Shown here in pieces: positions 44,364-52,591 of a DNA stretch of 64,000 bases. Both the position numbers and the translations under genes were made by a program. Origin of the DNA: CBINFS01 sp966250015 (GTDB lineage Bacteria > Bacteroidota > Rhodothermia > Rhodothermales > DASSAV01); NCBI GenBank assembly GCA_966250015.1, contig CBINFS010000020.1:1-64000 (forward strand), given 5' to 3'. The notes under the pieces were generated by a model. It made no database searches. It was not told where the DNA came from and saw only the letters and a program-made list of their open reading frames with translations. Positions within the stretch are counted from its first letter, which is position 1; every line of letters starts with the position of its first letter.

Positions 44364-46103
44364 ATGATGAAGTCTCTGGGCGCGCTGATGGTCGTACTGG
44401 TCGTCTCGGTTTTGTTCGGGCTTTTCCGTCAGGAAAAACAGCCCGATCCGGAGATCGTCGCCAGAATCAACCGCGACCACGTGATCACGTTTTCGGACCT
44501 CTCGAAGTACGTCAACGATCGGTATTACCTCTTCCGCTACCCCGATTCGTCCAGAGCATTCGAAACCGCTCTGAACGAGATGACCCTCGCGGAGCTCAAA
44601 CGGATCGACTTCTTCGAAGCCGGTCTCCATCGTGACACCGACCTGATCGGGAGCATTCGGAGGACGATCAACGAGGAGCTGGCGCTGGAGTACTTCAAGA
44701 CACAATATGAGGAGAAGTACATCAACGAGGAAGCCATACGGGCCGAGTACGAAAACATGCGGAAGCGCGTCATCTACCGGCAAATCGTGCTCTATAAGCC
44801 CCGGAATGCCTCCTCGGATGCCCTCGACTCGCTGAAGGCTCTGGTCACCACCATACGGAATAAAATCGACGAGGGAGAGGATTTCGGCGCCCTCGTAAGC
44901 CAGTACTCTCAGGAAGCGGATGCCGCACGGACCGGCGGGTATGGAGAACCGGCGACCTGGCGAAGATCCCTGTTGAGCCCGCGTGACTTCGTTTTACTCG
45001 GCCTGAATCCCGGCGACGTCCGTACCCTCGAGGCGAGGGAGGCGTACCACATCATTCGCGTCGAACGCATCGAGCCGGTTGACGTCGATCCCCTCGATCA
45101 GGTGCGCGATGAGATCGTCAAGACTCTCCGGGTGCGATACACGGGGAGGGCGGTGAACGAATACGAGCAGGAGAAGCGGGACGCGATCGATTCGAGCTCG
45201 GTCACCTGGGACGAAGAGGGTCTCGCGCAGCTCGTCGCGTGGTCGAACCTCCCGGGCTCCTTCACCGGGCAGGGGAGGGATTCGCTCGCACAGGCGGTCG
45301 CCGACGGCAGGCCGCTCACGATTCTGACCCACGCTAACGGCCGTGTGGATGCAACAGAGATGCTGCGCCTTATCGACGACGTGCTGACCATGAGCACATC
45401 GGGGTCCAACGAAATCGACGACATCAAGGCCTTCATCCTGGAGGCGTTACGAACCGACGCGATCGCCGAAAGGGCGCGTGCGCTCGGACTCGAGGAAAAA
45501 CTGCTTCAGCCGAATACGCCGAGCACGGTGTTGAAGGACCGAATCGTCCGCCTTTACAACCGCCGCTTCGTCGAAGAACGGATCCCCGAAGCATCCGAGG
45601 AGGCGCTCCGATCATTTTACCGGGAGCACAAGGACTCGCTTTTCCTGCAGCAGGAAACCGTAAACGTCTACGCCATCATCCGCTCCGATAGCCTGGAGGC
45701 CGATTCGCTCTGGAAACTGGTGGAGCAGGGGGTTCCGTTTGAAAAGCTGGCACATAGCTGGCAGGTCAAGTCGTACGTACGCGATGAAAATGGCGAGATC
45801 AGGTCGTACCTGAAGCAGGAAGAACCCTATCTGGGCGAGGCCGCTTTCGACCTCGAAGAGGGCGAAGTCCGGGGCCCGGTGGCGTTCAACCATCCGGAGG
45901 AAGGCCGGCAGTACGCCATTCTCAAGCTGGCCGCCGCAAGGCCGAGACGGACGCTGGCCTTCGACGAAGTACAGAATCGGATAGCCGAGGTGTTTACGGA
46001 GTTCCACCGATCCAGGATCAGCATTGCCGTCGAGAAAGAATTGAGGGAAAAGTACCCCGTCACGATTTACCACGACGTCCTCTCCCGGAAGCTTGGTCTT
46101 TAG
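44364..46103 (+). CDS. Peptidyl-prolyl isomerase with two parvulin-type regions (SurA/PrsA-like)
   Basis: The product has 579 residues. The ATG at 44364 gives MMKSLGALMVVLVVSVLFGLF, a signal peptide or N-terminal membrane anchor; an upstream in-frame GTG/ATG stretch overlaps the terminator and is rejected. An SurA-like helical N-domain (~30-125) precedes a parvulin domain (~130-235: VIYRQIVLYKPRNAS, DFGALVSQYSQEADAARTGGYGE, REAYHIIRVERIEP). A second, more diverged parvulin-like region lies at ~430-545 (NVYAIIRSDSLEADSLWKLVEQGVPFEKLAHSW, PEEGRQYAILKLAAARP). Such proteins help fold outer-membrane barrels and secreted proteins. Its place behind the receptor and T9SS genes fits that role. Confidence 0.85.
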   Translation: MMKSLGALMVVLVVSVLFGLFRQEKQPDPEIVARINRDHVITFSDLSKYVNDRYYLFRYPDSSRAFETALNEMTLAELKRIDFFEAGLHRDTDLIGSIRRTINEELALEYFKTQYEEKYINEEAIRAEYENMRKRVIYRQIVLYKPRNASSDALDSLKALVTTIRNKIDEGEDFGALVSQYSQEADAARTGGYGEPATWRRSLLSPRDFVLLGLNPGDVRTLEAREAYHIIRVERIEPVDVDPLDQVRDEIVKTLRVRYTGRAVNEYEQEKRDAIDSSSVTWDEEGLAQLVAWSNLPGSFTGQGRDSLAQAVADGRPLTILTHANGRVDATEMLRLIDDVLTMSTSGSNEIDDIKAFILEALRTDAIAERARALGLEEKLLQPNTPSTVLKDRIVRLYNRRFVEERIPEASEEALRSFYREHKDSLFLQQETVNVYAIIRSDSLEADSLWKLVEQGVPFEKLAHSWQVKSYVRDENGEIRSYLKQEEPYLGEAAFDLEEGEVRGPVAFNHPEEGRQYAILKLAAARPRRTLAFDEVQNRIAEVFTEFHRSRISIAVEKELREKYPVTIYHDVLSRKLGL

Positions 46104-46137
46104 CGGACGACGTCGCCCCGTATCCTTTTCACACAAG

Positions 46138-46271
46138 ATGGCTCGTTTTCTACTGGTCGGCCTCCTGGGCTTGCTTTCCATCCAGCCGGCGGTTTCCCAG
46201 GAGCTGCCACATCTCCGTCGGCAGGGCGACGCCACCCAGCTCGTCGTCGACGGGCAGGCGTACGTCGCTGC
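46138..46271 (+). pseudogene. Truncated 5' end of a secreted glycosidase gene (GH35/DUF5597-like N-terminus)
   Basis: The ATG at 46138 gives MARFLLVGLLGLLSIQPAVSQ, a good signal peptide, followed by ELPHLRRQGDATQLVVDGQ. This wording is typical of the first strand of beta-galactosidase-type (GH35/DUF5597) enzymes, where a 'PFLxLGGEL' segment normally follows. Here the match stops after about 44 residues, and the frame then runs antisense through the end of the MFS gene. The remaining ~500 residues are absent. It starts 34 bases after the parvulin gene, so it was once probably in that operon. A deletion or inversion joined it to the convergent operon. The family guess is moderate; the truncation is clear. 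Confidence 0.65.
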
Positions 46272-47573
46272 TCAAAGCGTGATGGGCTGGATCTTCGGTA
46301 TGCCGATTTTCAGCACGAGCCACGCCACGATGTACGCGAAGCTGAACATCGCGAAGATCGGGATGTAGCTGCCCGTCGCCTCCAGAATGAGGCCGACGAT
46401 CGTCGACGCCAGCGCGCCGCTGACAGCGCCTCCCATGCCCGCCAGCCCTACCACCGAGCCGACCGCCCGCTGCGGGAAAACGTCGCTCATCACCGTGAAA
46501 ATGTTTGCCGAGCACGCCTGGTGAGCCGCAGTCCCGAGACTGATCAGGCCCACCGCCAGCCAGAGACTGTCCGTCTGAGATGCGAAGAAGATGGGTACGG
46601 CAAACAAGCCGCAGATCAGGATCGCCGTCTTCCGCGCATAATCCACGCTCCGGCCTCGTTTCACGAAATACGACGACAGCCAGCCGCCCGCGATGCTGCC
46701 GAGGTCGGACACGACGTAGATCGTGATCAGCGGCGGTCCGAACTCGAGCAGCGAAACCCCGTGCGTCTCGTTGAGAAACTTGGGCAGCCAGAACAGAAAG
46801 AACCACCAGACCGGATCCGTCACGAACTTGAGCAGGAGCACCGTGAGCGTTTCGCGGTGGGGGAGGAGCAGCCGGTACGGTACGCGCCCCGTCTCTCTCG
46901 TCTCGTTGTCCGACGAAATGTAGGCGAGCTCCGTGGCGGAAAGACGCTTGTGCTCCTCCGGCCGGTAATAGGCTGCCAGCCAGAATACCAGCCAGACGAA
47001 GCCAATAGCCCCGGTCAGAATGAAGGCCCACTGCCAGCCCATTGACACCGCAATGATGGGCACCACGATGGGTGCGAGTATGGCGCCGACGTTCGATCCC
47101 GAGTTGAATATCCCCGTCGCAAACGCCCGCTCCTTCTTCGGGAACCACTCGGCTACGGTTTTGATCGCCGCCGGGAAGTTGGCTGCCTCGGCAAACCCGA
47201 GCGCGAATCGCGCGGTGGCGAAACCCGTCACCGACCCCGCCAGTGCGTGTGCCATACCGGCAAGGCTCCAGAGGCCAACCGCACCTGCATATCCCCGGCG
47301 CGTCCCGATGTAGTCCAGCAGTCGGCCCATCGATACCAGCCCGATCGCGTACGCTACCTGAAAGGCCGCCACGATCGTCGAGTAGTCGGTCTCCGACCAG
47401 CCCAGCAGTGCCTGGAGGTCGGGCGCCAGGATCCCGATAACCTGTCGGTCCAGGTAGTTCAGGGTGGTCGCGAAAAACAGGAGTGCGACGATGCGCCAGC
47501 GGTAACGGCATATACCCGTCCTGCGCACTTCCCCCTTTTTGGCCTCGACTGGATTCTGGGCTGTTCCCGGCAT
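46272..47573 (-). CDS. MFS hexuronate transporter (ExuT-like, anion:cation symporter family)
   Basis: The product has 433 residues with twelve predicted membrane segments. The N-terminal RWRIVALLFFATTLNYLDRQVIG, WSETDYSTIVAAFQVAYAIG and RFALGFAEAANFPAAIKTVAEWFPKKERAFATGIFNSGSNVG motifs are characteristic of the ACS branch that includes ExuT and glucarate transporters. It should import glucuronate or galacturonate across the inner membrane. It is the last gene of the leftward GlucD-GH67-SDR-MFS operon (35 bases after the SDR). Its stop codon lies at the junction with the truncated glycosidase, so its natural terminator may have been lost. Confidence 0.93.
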   Translation of the reverse strand: MPGTAQNPVEAKKGEVRRTGICRYRWRIVALLFFATTLNYLDRQVIGILAPDLQALLGWSETDYSTIVAAFQVAYAIGLVSMGRLLDYIGTRRGYAGAVGLWSLAGMAHALAGSVTGFATARFALGFAEAANFPAAIKTVAEWFPKKERAFATGIFNSGSNVGAILAPIVVPIIAVSMGWQWAFILTGAIGFVWLVFWLAAYYRPEEHKRLSATELAYISSDNETRETGRVPYRLLLPHRETLTVLLLKFVTDPVWWFFLFWLPKFLNETHGVSLLEFGPPLITIYVVSDLGSIAGGWLSSYFVKRGRSVDYARKTAILICGLFAVPIFFASQTDSLWLAVGLISLGTAAHQACSANIFTVMSDVFPQRAVGSVVGLAGMGGAVSGALASTIVGLILEATGSYIPIFAMFSFAYIVAWLVLKIGIPKIQPITL

Positions 47574-47608
47574 GGTCTTTCGGGATCTGAGGTGAAAAAC
47601 GGGGAGGG

Positions 47609-48424
47609 TCAGACGCCGCTGAATGCGCTGAAGCCTCCGTCAACCGGGATGACGGCTCCCGTTACGAACGACGCGGCGTCGCTGCAAAGCCACAGCACGG
47701 GCCCCTTTAGCTCGTCCGGATCGCCGAAGCGCCCCATGGGCGTTTTCTGCACGATCAGCTTCGCCCGCTCCGTGTACGATCCGTCCGGGTTAAGCAGGAC
47801 GGCCCGGTTCTGCTTGGCCACGAAAAAACCGGGTGCGATGGCGTTCACCCGTACCCCCTCTCCGTATTGCCGGGCCAGATCCGCGGCCATCCAGCGTGTG
47901 AAGTTGTCGATGGCGGCCTTCGCCACCGAGTAGCCGAGGACGCCGCTGATGGCCTGCATCGACGCCATCGACGAAATGTTCACCACGCTGCCCCGCTTCT
48001 CCTGCGCCATTGCCTTGCCGAAGACCAGGGTCGGGTAAACCGTGCCGTGCAGGTTGAGCCGGACCACCTCGTCGAACGCGTCGAACGGTAGATTGAAGAC
48101 CGGCACGCCGTCGGTCCGTGCCCGGGCTATGTGACCTCCGACGGCATTGATGAGGATGTCGATGCGGCCCCACGCCTCGAGCACGTTTCCACGTGCGGCT
48201 TCGAGATTCTCCCGGTCGAAAACGTCTGCCACGAGGGCCATGGCTTCCGCACCCTTTTCCCGCAGTGCTGCCGCTTTGGCTTCTGCCGAGTCCCGGCTTC
48301 GGCCGAGGATCGCCACCTTCACGCCCGCCTCGGCGAGCGCGTCGGCCATGCGGCCGCCCAGTACACCGTATCCGCCCGTCACGACGGCCACTCTACCGGA
48401 AAGATCGAACAAGCTTGAAACCAT
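47609..48424 (-). CDS. SDR oxidoreductase of the D-mannonate oxidoreductase (fructuronate reductase) type
   Basis: The product has 271 residues. A Rossmann NAD(P) site VVTGGYGVLGGRMADALAEAG, the LINAVGGH element and the catalytic Ser-Tyr-Lys set (ISSMAS, then YSVAKAAI) define a classical short-chain dehydrogenase. The sequence pattern, with AIAPGFFVAKQNRAVLLNPDGSYTERA-type wording near the C-terminus, is that of the SDR-type mannonate oxidoreductases of the UxuB/YjmF kind, which interconvert fructuronate and mannonate. It lies in the operon between GH67 and the hexuronate transporter. The partner enzymes UxaC and UxuA are not in the window. A different sugar-acid substrate is possible. Confidence 0.85.
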   Translation of the reverse strand: MVSSLFDLSGRVAVVTGGYGVLGGRMADALAEAGVKVAILGRSRDSAEAKAAALREKGAEAMALVADVFDRENLEAARGNVLEAWGRIDILINAVGGHIARARTDGVPVFNLPFDAFDEVVRLNLHGTVYPTLVFGKAMAQEKRGSVVNISSMASMQAISGVLGYSVAKAAIDNFTRWMAADLARQYGEGVRVNAIAPGFFVAKQNRAVLLNPDGSYTERAKLIVQKTPMGRFGDPDELKGPVLWLCSDAASFVTGAVIPVDGGFSAFSGV

Positions 48425-48460
48425 GATGTCAACGGGCGGGTGGGTGGAAAAAGGATACTC

Positions 48461-50626
48461 TCAGATCCCCGGGGCGTAGGGGAACGAGAGGCTCATGTAA
48501 TAGTCGAGCGTGTGCGCCGGCTTCTCAAGGCCTTCCGGGAAGGGCCGGCGCGAGAACGTCTGAAAATAGAGCAGACACGCATCGCGCCACCAGCGGGCTT
48601 CCTTTTCCTGAATCTTCAGGAACGCCCTGACCTGCTCGTATCGCGGCTGGTCGATGTAGCCTTCGAGGCTATCCCACGTCTTCTGCATCGCCCGTACGCT
48701 GTCGACGCCTGCGTGGTAGCGGTGCACCAAACCTTCCCACAACGTCTCGCCCGTCGTCAATTCGTAGTCCCACGGCACGTGATGGAACCAGAGCAGGTAC
48801 TTCTCCGACCTTTTCGGGTCGGCGAATCGATCCCGTACCGGCGGGAAGTACTGGCTGACGGCGTCGCTGCCGGCAGCGGTCCGGTCAAATCCGATCCCGA
48901 GCGAGTCGGCCCGGTGGTAGTAGACCGACGTCCAGTCCGCCCGGGGCCCACCACTGACCCACGGCGCCGGACCGTAGTGATGGCTCTCGCCCATGATGTG
49001 GTGCAGCCCGAGGGGCGTCATGTAGTTGATAGCTGCCTCCCACGATCCCATCATCATTGCCCTGACGGGTTCGACGAATGCGGGATCGTTCGTGAACGTC
49101 GCCCGGATCCACTCCTCGGCAATCTCCCCCGCATCCAGCGTGTGGTCCCATGCCAGACGGCCGAAGGCATACCAGTTCGCCTGGTCGAAGTGCGAGCCTG
49201 ACCAGTTCCGGTCCGTCCCCGTATTTGCCACACCGGCCATCGCGGTGTGCGTGTACCCGTGGAGGCTCCCATCGATGACCCTGGCCACAAGCGATCCTTC
49301 GCCCTCCGCGTACGTGTCGGAATCGAGCACTTCCTTCCACATCGGGGCCAGGTAAACCAGGTGTGTCGCGAAGCCGAGGTACTCCTTCGTGATCTGGAGC
49401 TCGATCATCAACGGCGTTTTGGGCATCGCCCCGAAAAGCGGATGGAAAGGCTCCCTCGGCTGAAAGTCGATGGGTCCGTTTTTCACCTGGACGAGCACGT
49501 TCTCTCGGAACGCACCGTCGAGGGTCGTGAACTCGTTGTACGCCTGCTTCGCCCGGTCCTCCGGCTCTTCGTTGCTGTAAACGAACGCACGCCACATTAC
49601 GACGCCGCCGTGGGGCGCCAGGGCGTCGGCGAGCAGGTTCGCGCCGTCCGCGTGCGTCCGGCCGTAATCCTGCGGCCCGGGCTGGCCCTCCGAGTTAGCC
49701 TTGACCACGAAGCCGCCGAAGTCGGGAATGTACCGGTAGATCTCGTCCACTTTTGCCCGCCACCAGGCCTGCACGTCCGGATCGATTGGATCGGCCGTCT
49801 GAAGGCCACCGATCTCCATTGGCGCGTTGAATCGAGCCGTCAGGTAGACGCGGATACCGTACGGCCGGAAGACGTCCGCCAGGGCAGCCGCTTTCTCCAG
49901 GTACATTGGCGTGAGGACCATCGCATTGGCGTTTACGTTCGTCAGCACTGTGCCGTTGATGCCGAGCGAAGCGTTCGCACGGGCGTAGTCGGTATAGCGG
50001 GGGTCCAGGTAATCCGGCAGCTTGTGCCAGTCCCAAAGGGAGAAGCCGGCGTACCCTCGCTCGACGGTGCCGTCCAGGTTGTCCCAGTGGTTGAGCAGGC
50101 GGTGCAGCACTTTCGGCACGCTGGCGACGTTCAGGTCGTCGATTGGCCGGTACGTCTGCACGAGCCGCAGCAGGTGAAACACGCCGTAAAGCACCCCGAC
50201 GTCCGTGTTTGCGGCGATCACCGTGGCGTTTTTCCCCTGGACGTCGGTCGTTAGCAGCAGGTACCCTTCTTCACCCAGATCGCTCAGTCGTGCGTCCAGG
50301 CCCAGCCCGGCTACTATTTCGGAAGACGTGGGTGTACCGGCGATCAGGGCGTTGTTCTGGCCGACTTCGCTTGCAAAAACGACGGGCTGACCGAGCAATC
50401 CTCCGAGCCCGCGTTCGAGCTCTGCCCTTGCCGCCCGAAGCGTCGGCGAAGTGTCGGGGATCACGATTTCCTGGAGGATCTCCCGGTAGTGCGATAGCAG
50501 CTTGGCATCCGTGACGAGTGGATACCGGAGCCAGAGCTCATATCCATCTTCCGCGTGCAGCGGCTGGCAAAAAAAGAGTTGTACGAGTACGAAAAAGAGG
50601 CAAATCCGTCTGTACGGGTGTCTCAT
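48461..50626 (-). CDS. aguA: GH67 alpha-glucuronidase
   Basis: The product has 721 residues. MRHPYRRICLFFVLVQLFFCQPLHAEDG is a signal peptide, so the enzyme is likely periplasmic. Residues ~28-160 form the N-terminal beta/alpha domain, ~160-500 the TIM barrel and ~500-721 the helical C-terminal dimerisation domain. Typical GH67 stretches include LLNHWDNLDGTVERGYAGFS, VVKANSEGQPGPQDYGRTHA and FQPREPFHPLFG. By motif and spacing, Glu313 is the acid, with Asp387 and Glu415 as the base pair. GH67 releases (4-O-methyl)glucuronate from the non-reducing end of short aldouronic acids. It starts 12 bases after the GlucD-like gene in the same operon. Confidence 0.96.
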   Translation of the reverse strand: MRHPYRRICLFFVLVQLFFCQPLHAEDGYELWLRYPLVTDAKLLSHYREILQEIVIPDTSPTLRAARAELERGLGGLLGQPVVFASEVGQNNALIAGTPTSSEIVAGLGLDARLSDLGEEGYLLLTTDVQGKNATVIAANTDVGVLYGVFHLLRLVQTYRPIDDLNVASVPKVLHRLLNHWDNLDGTVERGYAGFSLWDWHKLPDYLDPRYTDYARANASLGINGTVLTNVNANAMVLTPMYLEKAAALADVFRPYGIRVYLTARFNAPMEIGGLQTADPIDPDVQAWWRAKVDEIYRYIPDFGGFVVKANSEGQPGPQDYGRTHADGANLLADALAPHGGVVMWRAFVYSNEEPEDRAKQAYNEFTTLDGAFRENVLVQVKNGPIDFQPREPFHPLFGAMPKTPLMIELQITKEYLGFATHLVYLAPMWKEVLDSDTYAEGEGSLVARVIDGSLHGYTHTAMAGVANTGTDRNWSGSHFDQANWYAFGRLAWDHTLDAGEIAEEWIRATFTNDPAFVEPVRAMMMGSWEAAINYMTPLGLHHIMGESHHYGPAPWVSGGPRADWTSVYYHRADSLGIGFDRTAAGSDAVSQYFPPVRDRFADPKRSEKYLLWFHHVPWDYELTTGETLWEGLVHRYHAGVDSVRAMQKTWDSLEGYIDQPRYEQVRAFLKIQEKEARWWRDACLLYFQTFSRRPFPEGLEKPAHTLDYYMSLSFPYAPGI

Positions 50627-50638
50627 GCTGTCCGTTTT

Positions 50639-51883
50639 TCACATGGGGATGTCGGGAATCCGTTCGTCCTTGGGATCGGCCCACCGATCGTTGGGAATGA
50701 GCGGGGTCCATCCCGGGCGGAGGGGATCCTGATCGTAGGCGTACGAGCCGAGCCGGAGGTATAGCTCGTGATACTCGGCCAGCTTGTCGCGATCCAGCTT
50801 CACCCCGAGCCCCGGACCGGTCGGCACGTCGATGGCGCCGTCCCGGTACTGCAGCTTGCCCCCTTCGATGATGTCGTCTTTGAGGTGGTGGTAGTGTGCG
50901 TCAGCGGCAAAGGTGAGGTTGGGCAGCACCGCCCCGAGGTGAAGCATCGTCGCGAGCTGGATGCCGAGCTCACCGGACGAGTGGACCGCCACGCCGTACT
51001 GGAACGTCTCGCAAATCCCGGCAGCCTTTATGCACGGTCGGATGCCTCCCCAGAACGTCGTGTCGAGCAAAATGACGTCCACCGCCCGGTTTAGAACGGC
51101 CGCGCTCAGCTGCTCGAAATTGACGACCACCGTGTTGGTCGCCAGGGGTATCCGGAGCTTTTCGCGAACGTGGCGCATCCCGTTCAGCCCGTACACCGGA
51201 TCCTCGAAGTAATCGTTTCGGATGTCCTCGATCTGCTGACCAAACCAGATGGCCTGCTGAGTGGACCAGACGCTGTTGGGGTCGAACCGGAAACGGTCGC
51301 CCGGCAGCGATTCGGCCAGCGCGCGGTAGCACTCGAGCTCGTATTCCGGCGCAAACACACCACCCTTCAGCTTGTGGGTGGTGAAGCCGTAACGCTCCTT
51401 CAGCGAACGGGCCTCCGCGACGAGCTGGTCGACCGTCCGCACTTCGCTCGATCCGTTCAGGGGATTCGGGTATCTGAAGAACAGGTAAGAGGCAAACGTC
51501 ACCCGGTCCCGGAGCCGGCCGCCCAGAATCTCGGAGATCGGAACACCCCACTTCTGCCCCAGAAGATCCAGGCACGCAAACTCGATCGCGGCAGCGACCT
51601 GCGTCCGGTTATTGTATAGCGAAGCCGTCGGATTCGAAATGAGAAAGCGCATCTCTTCGAGACGCGCCGGGTCGTGACCGATCAAATATGGCTTCACTGC
51701 GTGAACCGCCCCCGTTGCGATCTCACCGCCTCCTCCCATCTCCCCCAGGCCTATGAGCCCTTCTTCCGTCTCGACTTCAATGATCGTGCGTACGAAGCGC
51801 CCCCAGTGGCATCCATTTGCATGCCGCAGCGACGCCTCGAGAGGTACCGTGACCGGCGTCGCCCGGATATCTTTGATACGCAT
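50639..51883 (-). CDS. Enolase-superfamily dehydratase of the glucarate dehydratase (GlucD) type
   Basis: The product has 414 residues. It has the capping domain plus the (beta/alpha)7-beta barrel. The GlucD-specific catalytic layout is visible: Lys171-x-Lys173 (HKLKGG), metal ligands Asp201 (RFDPNSVWS), Glu227 (YFEDPV) and Asn250 (LATNTVV), then Asp274 (LLDTTFWGG) and His301 (VHSSGELGIQLA). Family members dehydrate D-glucarate or related acid sugars to 5-keto-4-deoxyglucarate. It is the first gene of the operon with GH67, which releases glucuronate; an oxidation step to the aldarate would be needed and is not encoded here. Action on a 4-O-methylated acid is an open possibility. Confidence 0.88.
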   Translation of the reverse strand: MRIKDIRATPVTVPLEASLRHANGCHWGRFVRTIIEVETEEGLIGLGEMGGGGEIATGAVHAVKPYLIGHDPARLEEMRFLISNPTASLYNNRTQVAAAIEFACLDLLGQKWGVPISEILGGRLRDRVTFASYLFFRYPNPLNGSSEVRTVDQLVAEARSLKERYGFTTHKLKGGVFAPEYELECYRALAESLPGDRFRFDPNSVWSTQQAIWFGQQIEDIRNDYFEDPVYGLNGMRHVREKLRIPLATNTVVVNFEQLSAAVLNRAVDVILLDTTFWGGIRPCIKAAGICETFQYGVAVHSSGELGIQLATMLHLGAVLPNLTFAADAHYHHLKDDIIEGGKLQYRDGAIDVPTGPGLGVKLDRDKLAEYHELYLRLGSYAYDQDPLRPGWTPLIPNDRWADPKDERIPDIPM

Positions 51884-52160
51884 CCCGTTTTGACCCTTAC
51901 CTCACCGGTGAAAATGTGTGTGACGTGTCTGTCCGACGAAAATCCGCATCCGGCATCAAACGACGTATCCCGCTTTACCTGTCCGATTCACTGCATTGAC
52001 GGGTTCGGACGCCCCCCTCGATGTTGAATCCGGAAAAACACTCCTGTGTAGACGTCGCGCTCCTGCCTCAATTCACCCCGATCTTTTGCCGTTCTCCGGG
52101 CTGCACACAGGATTTACAAGATGGTAGACGTAAACGGAGACCTGCCGGCAAACACGGTGC

Positions 52161-52196
52161 CAATATCATCTATTGATAATGTGATATTATCTATTG
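52161..52196. promoter_or_regulatory. Clustered copies of the TGATATTAT operator-like motif downstream of the GlucD promoter
   Basis: The stretch contains AATATCATC, TTGATAAT and GTGATATTATC in 36 bases, plus two CTATTG words. AATGTGATATTATC (52178-52191) matches the motif in the GH3 promoter. The cluster lies right after the predicted leftward start of transcription, the position of a roadblock-type operator. Confidence 0.55.
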
Positions 52197-52199
52197 TTC

Positions 52200-52228
52200 A
52201 GTATAACGAATCCTACCGGGTTTGTCAA
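52200..52228 (-). promoter_or_regulatory. TTGACA-17-TATACT promoter for the GlucD-GH67-SDR-MFS operon
   Basis: On the minus strand TTGACA (52228-52223) and TATACT (52205-52200) are separated by exactly 17 bases. It points at the leftward operon, whose first start codon lies about 310 bases downstream. Confidence 0.7.
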
Positions 52229-52273
52229 GAAAATCCGGCTTACTCCACATCTCCATCGAAGGCTCTAGGATAG

Positions 52274-52299
52274 GATGATGGAAGGTAATTTTCATCATC
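52274..52299. repeat. Small inverted repeat, function unknown
   Basis: GATGATG (52274-52280) and CATCATC (52293-52299) form inverted arms with a 12-base spacer. It could be an operator for the rightward gene or part of a hairpin; nothing else supports either. Confidence 0.3.
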
Positions 52300-52591
52300 G
52301 AGCGGCGCTAAAAGCTCTCGTTGTAAGCCATTTTATTTCAAATATTTTGAGAAGGATTTTCGAACGCCTTTTAGGAAATCGCTTCCATTCACGGTATTTT
52401 CACCTGGCCAGACCCAATTCTTGAAGACACGAGTTGGGGATCCGGGATATCTTCTACCCGGGTTCTCGACCTCGCTGTTTTCCCGAAGGTGGAGGCATTC
52501 GAACGATCGCTGTTCGACGTAGCTGCTCCGTACCACAAACACTGGCGGATGTCCGGTTTTCGGCTCGCCGGTAATTTGTCCGAATCTGCCG

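Larger units (their letters stand above)
51884..52591. other. Intergenic region with leftward promoter, operator cluster and unassigned rightward control region
   Basis: This 708-base gap separates the leftward GlucD operon from a rightward secreted-protein gene. It holds a ~310-base leader for the GlucD operon (51884-52193), the operator cluster at 52161-52196, the promoter at 52200-52228 and a small inverted repeat at 52274-52299. No protein-coding frame is convincing. Confidence 0.6.
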
